Below are positions 59,782-64,000 of a stretch of 64,000 bases of DNA, piece after piece. This stretch comes from HGM04593 sp045631205 (lineage in GTDB: Bacteria > Bacteroidota > Bacteroidia > Bacteroidales > Bacteroidaceae), in the NCBI GenBank assembly GCA_045631205.1, contig JAZQUI010000021.1:28398-92397 (forward strand). Direction: 5' to 3'. The stretch's first letter is position 1; each line of letters starts with the position of its first letter. A program made the translations under genes and the position numbers. Below the pieces are notes generated by a model. The model was not told the origin of the DNA. It worked only from the letters and a program-made list of their open reading frames with translations, and did not search any database.

Positions 59782-62700
59782 ATGAAGAAATTTTTACTCC
59801 TTACGCTGGCAATTATAACAGTTGCAGTGACAAAAGCAGAAGTCCCTTTCAAGGTTACTACTATTGAAAACGGCGATTTTGCAAAAGGCACTTCGTGGTA
59901 CACAATGGCATTGGGTACAGGTGCATGCATCATTTCGGATAACGATGGCGCTGAATTTATTGCTATCGGAAGAGCAAGAACAAGCTACGAGGATTGCGAC
60001 CTCTGGTGTTTCGTGGGCAACGACACCGACGGCTATGCTGTTTATAACAAGCAGGCCGGCCCCGGCAAAGTCTTGGCATCAAAGACTACCATGAGCGCAA
60101 TTTCGGGTTACGGCGGCACAGGTGGCAGCACCTACCCCACCATGCAGGAGGCTTCGGCATTGCCCGAGGGCTATGTGGGAAGATGGGATTTCAGTTCATC
60201 GGACAATATTGCCAACGTGCAGGGATATTTTATGAAGATACACGGCACCAACTATGCAGTGAACAACTTCGGTGGCATTGGCAAGCTCGCTTTCTGGGCC
60301 GAAGGTGCTGATGCCGGTTCTACCATACGTTTCGGCACTGCCGAAGCTACTGTGGATATTCTTACCACGACAGGTACATTTACCGCAAGCAACGCCAACG
60401 GTACTTGGCATTCAGTGTGGTCGAGCAGCGTGACAAGCGGCTTAACCCTCAGCTCGGGTGCAAACAATATGACAACATCGGGCGACAACATCGCAGGTTA
60501 TTCAGGTACATCGGGCAGCTGTACATACACCCTCACAGCACCCGAAGGACTCACCATCGCCGGCTACGGTTTCGAATTCGTGAACACCAACAACGACAGC
60601 AGCTACTCGCTCACTATGTCGATAAACGGCACATCGTACACCACTTCGGCTACCAAGCAGAGCGTAAATGTAACTATTGAGGAGCCCCAACGCACTGCCT
60701 CTTTCACACAGAGCGGCGCAAACAAGGGTGTAACATTCTCAAACTTCTATGTAGTGCTCAAACCCAGTTTCATTGAGCCTGAGCCTTACTTTGAGGTATT
60801 CCCCACACCCACAACTTCGGCTATCCCATACCGCATACCCGCGATAGCAACAGCATCGAACGGTGACATCATTGCAGTGGCCGATTACCGCCACAGCCGC
60901 GCCGATATCGGTATGGCAACAAACGGCCGCATCGACCTCCGCGCACGTATCAGCAAGGACAACGGCGAAACCTGGGAGGATATCTTTGACATCATCTGCG
61001 GACAGGGTGCCCAGTCACCCGACTCTATGCACGTAGGTTTCGGCGACCCCTGTATTGTTGCCGACCGCGAAAGCAGCCGCGTTCTTGTGATAAGCTGTTC
61101 TGGTAACGTATCGTTCCCCAACGGACAGCGCAACTGCCACCAGGGCATCGCACACTTCTACAGCGAAAACTACGGCCAGACCTGGAGCGAGCCTGTTGAC
61201 CGTTCAGAGAGCATATATTCACAGTTCGACAACACCTCACACGGTCCCGTGAGAGCGATGTTTGTTGGTTCGGGCAAGATTTCACAGAGCCAGTACATAA
61301 AGGTTGGCGATTACTACCGTATCTACTGCGCCGTACTTGTGAAGAATGTAAATGGCACACATGTAAACTTTGTACTTTACAGCGACAACTTTGGAGAAAG
61401 CTGGACCGTACTCGGTGGCGGAGAGATTTCTCCCATACCTTCGGGCGGTGACGAGCCCAAAGCCGACGAGTTGCCCGACGGTTCTGTAATCATCAGTTCA
61501 CGTTGCTCGGGTGGCCGCTACTACAATATCTTCTCATACACCGACAGCGAGAAGGCCGAAGGTTCTTGGGGCACATACCAGTTCTCGGGACAGAGTAACA
61601 ACGGTACAACAGCCATAAGCAACTCAACAAACGGTGAAATAATGTTCGTTCCCGCAAGACGCGTGGCCGACGACAAGAAGGTATATCTTGCATTGCAATC
61701 GGTACCCCTCGGTTCGGGACGTGCAAATATAGGTATCTACTACAAAGAGCTCGAAACACTCGAAGACTTCGTTTCACCCCAGGCCATTGCAGCCAACTGG
61801 ACAGGCCGTCACCAGTCGAGTTACCTATCGGGAGCATACTCAACAATGACCTTGCAAAAGGACAACAACATTGGTTTCCTTTATGAGGAGGACACCCACG
61901 GCACAAGCGGTGGCGGATATTCAATCATCTACAAGAATTACAGCATAGAGTATATCACCGACACAACATACGTGTTCGATGACAGCGCCGACAAGGCAAC
62001 CATTGTAAAAGACGGTATCGACAGCAAAACAACATCGTTGCAGCCCACCGACAAAATTTACATCGGCAGCATATACCCCGAAGCAATTACAGCGGTAAGC
62101 AGCGCAGTGGAGAAATACAAAGAAACTCCCAACAACGAAAACTACGAGGCTATCAACGCAAGCATTGCCAAGATGGAGCGCTACGAGATTGAGGAGAGCC
62201 AGTGGTACCGCATACGTAACACAAACCGCAGCAATGCCACACTCTACCTGAAACCCGAGGACAGCCGCGTATCGACCGCAACATCAAACATAAGCAACGC
62301 AAACCAGTTGTTTACCTTTGTACCCACAAGCGAGGGCGCAAAAGAGTACTACCTGTACAACGGCAACTATGAGTACTTCCTCGGCCCGCTCGGCAACAAC
62401 GAGACACAGCCCATTATCACCACCGAGACTTCGGCAGCAGGTATATGGACCGTGGAGAGTTCAATTGACGGACGCAGCTCAATCATATGCAAGAACAAGA
62501 CAGGAGGCAACGCCGGCTTGCACCTTGCCGGCGACAACACACGCCTTGTACCCTGGACAACAACAGCCGATGCATCGCTCTGGTACATTGAGCCCGTTGA
62601 AGAGTTTGCACTCACCATTAACGAATACATTGCCGTGTGTATGCCCTTTACAATGACTCTTCCCGAAGGCGTTACAGCCTACATTGCAGGGGAAGCCACC

Positions 62701-63150
62701 ACCAACGACGAAGGCACAGAGTATGTACCCATCAGCGAGTATGGCAGCAACGTTGTTGCCGAAAAGACACCTGTGATACTCGCCGCCACAAACGGCAGCT
62801 ACAACATTGGCGTGGGCGGCACAGCAACAACCTACACCGGTAGCAACAACCTCAAAGGTGTGTTGAAGAGCAAATCGGTTAGCGGTTCAAACATCTACCG
62901 CGTAACAAACGGTAAATTTGCAAAACGCAACGCTTCGAGCGGCACCATCACAGCCAACGAGGGATACGGTACATTCACAAGCAGCGCAACATCGCTCCCC
63001 ATTGAGAAGAGCGCAACTACCTCTATCGACAGCATCGCTGCCGATAGCACCAAGGTGGTTAAATATTACGACCTCAAAGGTAACCTTGTGGAAAAACCCA
63101 CACGAGGCATATACATCACCTCGGAGGGCAAGAAAATCCTTGTGTACTAA
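59782..63150 (+). CDS. GH33 exo-alpha-sialidase, large multi-domain secreted form
   Basis: The enzyme releases terminal sialic acid from host glycans. The 1122-residue protein has a signal peptide (cleaved after VTKAE), two beta-rich N-terminal domains (about 330 residues), then the six-bladed GH33 propeller: the YRIP motif with the first catalytic Arg near residue 350, DYRHSRADIG with the acid Asp, Asp-boxes SKDNGETW, SENYGQTW and SDNFGESW near residues 391, 461 and 534, GDEPKADELPDGS and the Tyr nucleophile in GAYSTM. A C-terminal module similar to that of the 43.5-kb protein follows, and the end (YYDLKGNLVEKPTRGIYI) is a Por-like sorting tail. No nan catabolic genes are nearby, so uptake must be encoded elsewhere. 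Confidence 0.93.
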   Translation: MKKFLLLTLAIITVAVTKAEVPFKVTTIENGDFAKGTSWYTMALGTGACIISDNDGAEFIAIGRARTSYEDCDLWCFVGNDTDGYAVYNKQAGPGKVLASKTTMSAISGYGGTGGSTYPTMQEASALPEGYVGRWDFSSSDNIANVQGYFMKIHGTNYAVNNFGGIGKLAFWAEGADAGSTIRFGTAEATVDILTTTGTFTASNANGTWHSVWSSSVTSGLTLSSGANNMTTSGDNIAGYSGTSGSCTYTLTAPEGLTIAGYGFEFVNTNNDSSYSLTMSINGTSYTTSATKQSVNVTIEEPQRTASFTQSGANKGVTFSNFYVVLKPSFIEPEPYFEVFPTPTTSAIPYRIPAIATASNGDIIAVADYRHSRADIGMATNGRIDLRARISKDNGETWEDIFDIICGQGAQSPDSMHVGFGDPCIVADRESSRVLVISCSGNVSFPNGQRNCHQGIAHFYSENYGQTWSEPVDRSESIYSQFDNTSHGPVRAMFVGSGKISQSQYIKVGDYYRIYCAVLVKNVNGTHVNFVLYSDNFGESWTVLGGGEISPIPSGGDEPKADELPDGSVIISSRCSGGRYYNIFSYTDSEKAEGSWGTYQFSGQSNNGTTAISNSTNGEIMFVPARRVADDKKVYLALQSVPLGSGRANIGIYYKELETLEDFVSPQAIAANWTGRHQSSYLSGAYSTMTLQKDNNIGFLYEEDTHGTSGGGYSIIYKNYSIEYITDTTYVFDDSADKATIVKDGIDSKTTSLQPTDKIYIGSIYPEAITAVSSAVEKYKETPNNENYEAINASIAKMERYEIEESQWYRIRNTNRSNATLYLKPEDSRVSTATSNISNANQLFTFVPTSEGAKEYYLYNGNYEYFLGPLGNNETQPIITTETSAAGIWTVESSIDGRSSIICKNKTGGNAGLHLAGDNTRLVPWTTTADASLWYIEPVEEFALTINEYIAVCMPFTMTLPEGVTAYIAGEATTNDEGTEYVPISEYGSNVVAEKTPVILAATNGSYNIGVGGTATTYTGSNNLKGVLKSKSVSGSNIYRVTNGKFAKRNASSGTITANEGYGTFTSSATSLPIEKSATTSIDSIAADSTKVVKYYDLKGNLVEKPTRGIYITSEGKKILVY

Positions 63151-63170
63151 ACAAAACGATTCACACATAG

Positions 63171-63205
63171 CAAAGACAGCGCGCCAACATGGCGCTCTGT
63201 CTTTG
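63171..63205 (+). terminator. terminator of the sialidase gene
   Basis: CAAAGACAG pairs with CTGTCTTTG, and inside GCGCCA pairs with TGGCGC, with one C-T mismatch. It is 20 bases after the stop. Confidence 0.75.
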
Positions 63206-63294
63206 CTTAATGAGAAGAGAAAGAGCTCTTCTTACTATTATTGCAGAGGATTTTTACTTTAACTGAATTTCGGTGATTGACATAAAACAAAAAA

Positions 63295-63335
63295 AGAAGT
63301 GCTAACAGCTTATTTTATAAGCTGTTAGCACTTCT
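63295..63335 (-). terminator. 19-bp stem-loop, likely terminator for the HTH transcript
   Basis: A perfect 19-bp stem (63295-63313 with 63317-63335) around TTT; the minus strand then reads a run of T residues (63290s). It would stop leftward transcription from the HTH gene, 190 bases beyond its stop. Confidence 0.7.
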
Positions 63336-63433
63336 GTAAGTGATGCCACCAGAAAATAAAAATGCAAGCAAATGCCTTGAATTTTTGCTCCACCTTAGTT
63401 CGGAATCCCTAATTCCGTCAAATTTCATACTAT

Positions 63434-63467
63434 TAACTTAGTGCCGACAGAGTGCTAACTTAGTGCC
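63434..63467. repeat. paired 12-bp direct repeats
   Basis: TAACTTAGTGCC occurs at 63434-63445 and 63456-63467, exactly 22 bases apart (two helical turns). It may be a protein-binding site or a chance duplication. Confidence 0.45.
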
Positions 63468-63509
63468 TTTTTGGTGCTTTTATGAACACTACGGATTATT
63501 CATAGTCTT

Positions 63510-63827
63510 TTATTTCTTCGATGCTCGTTTACGAGGTAGCAAATGCATATCTTGTAACGCTCTGCCGAGTTTGTCATCTTTTGCCAAAGAGAGAATATCA
63601 TCATCAAGCTGCAAGGCATACAACACACGCAGATAGATGCCTATCGCAACCGTTGGCACACCTTTCTCTATTCGTGACACCGTGAGAGGAGAACAAGTAG
63701 CACGCTCCGCCACCTGCGCAACACTCAAATTGCGACGCAATCGGGCAAGCTTTATCTGCTCGCCTACAACCAGCATCTTCTGCTCCAACTTTCGGGGTAA
63801 CTTAGTCCCCATTGTACTCTTCACCAT
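63510..63827 (-). CDS. HTH (XRE/HipB-like) transcriptional regulator
   Basis: The 105-residue protein has an XRE-type helix-turn-helix near residues 27-60 (IKLARLRRNLSVAQVAERATCSPLTVSRIEKGVPTVA), then a short helical region and a basic tail (LLPRKRASKK). That layout resembles antitoxins of HipA-type toxin-antitoxin pairs and solitary XRE regulators. No HipA kinase gene follows downstream on this strand within the window. An inverted repeat at 63843-63862 lies in its upstream region. Two in-frame Met residues (63827 and 63812) are possible starts. Confidence 0.83.
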   Translation of the reverse strand: MVKSTMGTKLPRKLEQKMLVVGEQIKLARLRRNLSVAQVAERATCSPLTVSRIEKGVPTVAIGIYLRVLYALQLDDDILSLAKDDKLGRALQDMHLLPRKRASKK

Positions 63828-63842
63828 AACCGTAACACATCA

Positions 63843-63862
63843 TATAATATGCAAATATTATA
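63843..63862 (-). promoter_or_regulatory. possible operator for the HTH gene
   Basis: TATAATAT and ATATTATA are perfect inverted repeats around GCAA, 16 bases upstream of the HTH start. The position and symmetry suit autoregulation. Confidence 0.45.
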
Positions 63863-64000
63863 CTTTTTCTTTATTTTATGATAGGTTGGGTATGAATTTG
63901 CGCGTCTGATTATTTTTTTGTCGTAGCTCTTGTTTTAAAAAGTGAGACATGTCCTACATTTTTGAGGAATCAAATATATCCGCAATTGAACTGTAAAGAA

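Larger units (their letters stand above)
63151..63509. other. non-coding region between the sialidase and HTH genes
   Basis: These 359 bases hold the sialidase terminator, a 19-bp stem-loop at 63295-63335 and paired direct repeats at 63434-63467. A 37-codon minus frame (63315-63428) is rejected. Nothing else stands out. Confidence 0.6.

Noticed and set aside
63315..63428. A 37-residue minus-strand frame downstream of the HTH gene
   Set aside because: Its stop lies inside the 19-bp stem-loop at 63295-63335, it has no ribosome binding site or relatives, and it overlaps no repeats that need coding.
1..64000. tRNA, rRNA, CRISPR arrays, complete insertion sequences or prophage genes
   Set aside because: I looked in the gaps on both strands and saw no cloverleaf-like sequence, no spaced identical repeats and no transposase or integrase. 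Short or divergent RNAs could still be missed by eye.

Overview
The window looks like a chromosomal segment of a Bacteroidales bacterium (Bacteroidaceae, Prevotellaceae or Muribaculaceae; I cannot separate these by eye). The evidence is the repeated -7 promoter box TAnnTTTG, the scarcity of strong Shine-Dalgarno sites, two GH92 mannosidases, secreted proteins with Por-type C-terminal tails, an FISUMP-like surface protein with a dockerin-like repeat, DUF6057, DUF3109 and DUF4890 family members, and an ATP-type PEP carboxykinase with strongly optimised codons. A secreted sialidase and mannosidases suggest a host-associated glycan feeder. I see no rRNA, tRNA, CRISPR array, phage or complete insertion sequence.

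Layout. 1-6.7 kb (minus): an apparent operon etfB-etfA-acyl-CoA dehydrogenase-FKBP isomerase-aroC-DUF6057 (the last is cut by the window edge). 6.8-13.6 kb (plus): a tightly coupled mannose-glycan operon (GH5 mannanase lipoprotein, ROK sugar kinase, two GH92 alpha-mannosidases), followed by a complete RND efflux system to 19.4 kb. 19.6-20.7 kb: a secreted FISUMP-like protein whose C-terminus resembles a diversity-generating-retroelement variable region. 20.7-21.2 kb: intergenic repeats. 21.2-26.2 kb (minus): small acidic protein, acyl-ACP thioesterase, ABC-F protein, DUF4890 protein, LolD-like ATPase, tRNA t6A cyclase TcdA. 26.5-30.0 kb: asd (plus), rsgA and frr (minus), DUF2007 protein (plus), rplS (minus). 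30.2-33.0 kb (plus): a 5'-nucleotidase split into two genes, and a TlpA-like thioredoxin. Then upp (minus), pckA and a THUMP-like methyltransferase (plus). 37.2-42.4 kb (minus): GNAT-parE-coaD-S41 protease operon. 42.4-43.5 kb is a 1.1-kb non-coding region holding a MITE-like element with 17-bp terminal inverted repeats. 43.5-47.8 kb (minus): a secreted protein with a Por-like tail, DUF3109, gpmI. 48.0-53.2 kb (plus): NUDIX hydrolase, giant TPR protein, beta-barrel protein. 53.4-59.7 kb (plus): topA, aroK, speA, argB, YgjP-type metalloprotease. 59.8-63.2 kb: large GH33 sialidase. 63.5-63.8 kb (minus): HipB-like HTH regulator.

Functionally, the window mixes housekeeping (aroC, aroK, argB, asd, coaD, topA, parE, rplS, frr, pckA, gpmI, upp) with envelope and glycan functions. 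The mannosidase operon can be read as: GH5 cleaves a mannan backbone, the GH92 pair releases mannose, and the ROK kinase phosphorylates it inside. The most novel-looking signals are the variable-looking C-terminus of the FISUMP protein, the paired intergenic element family (20841-20952 and 42532-42965), the TPR plus plug-less barrel pair, and the C-terminal module shared by two secreted proteins.
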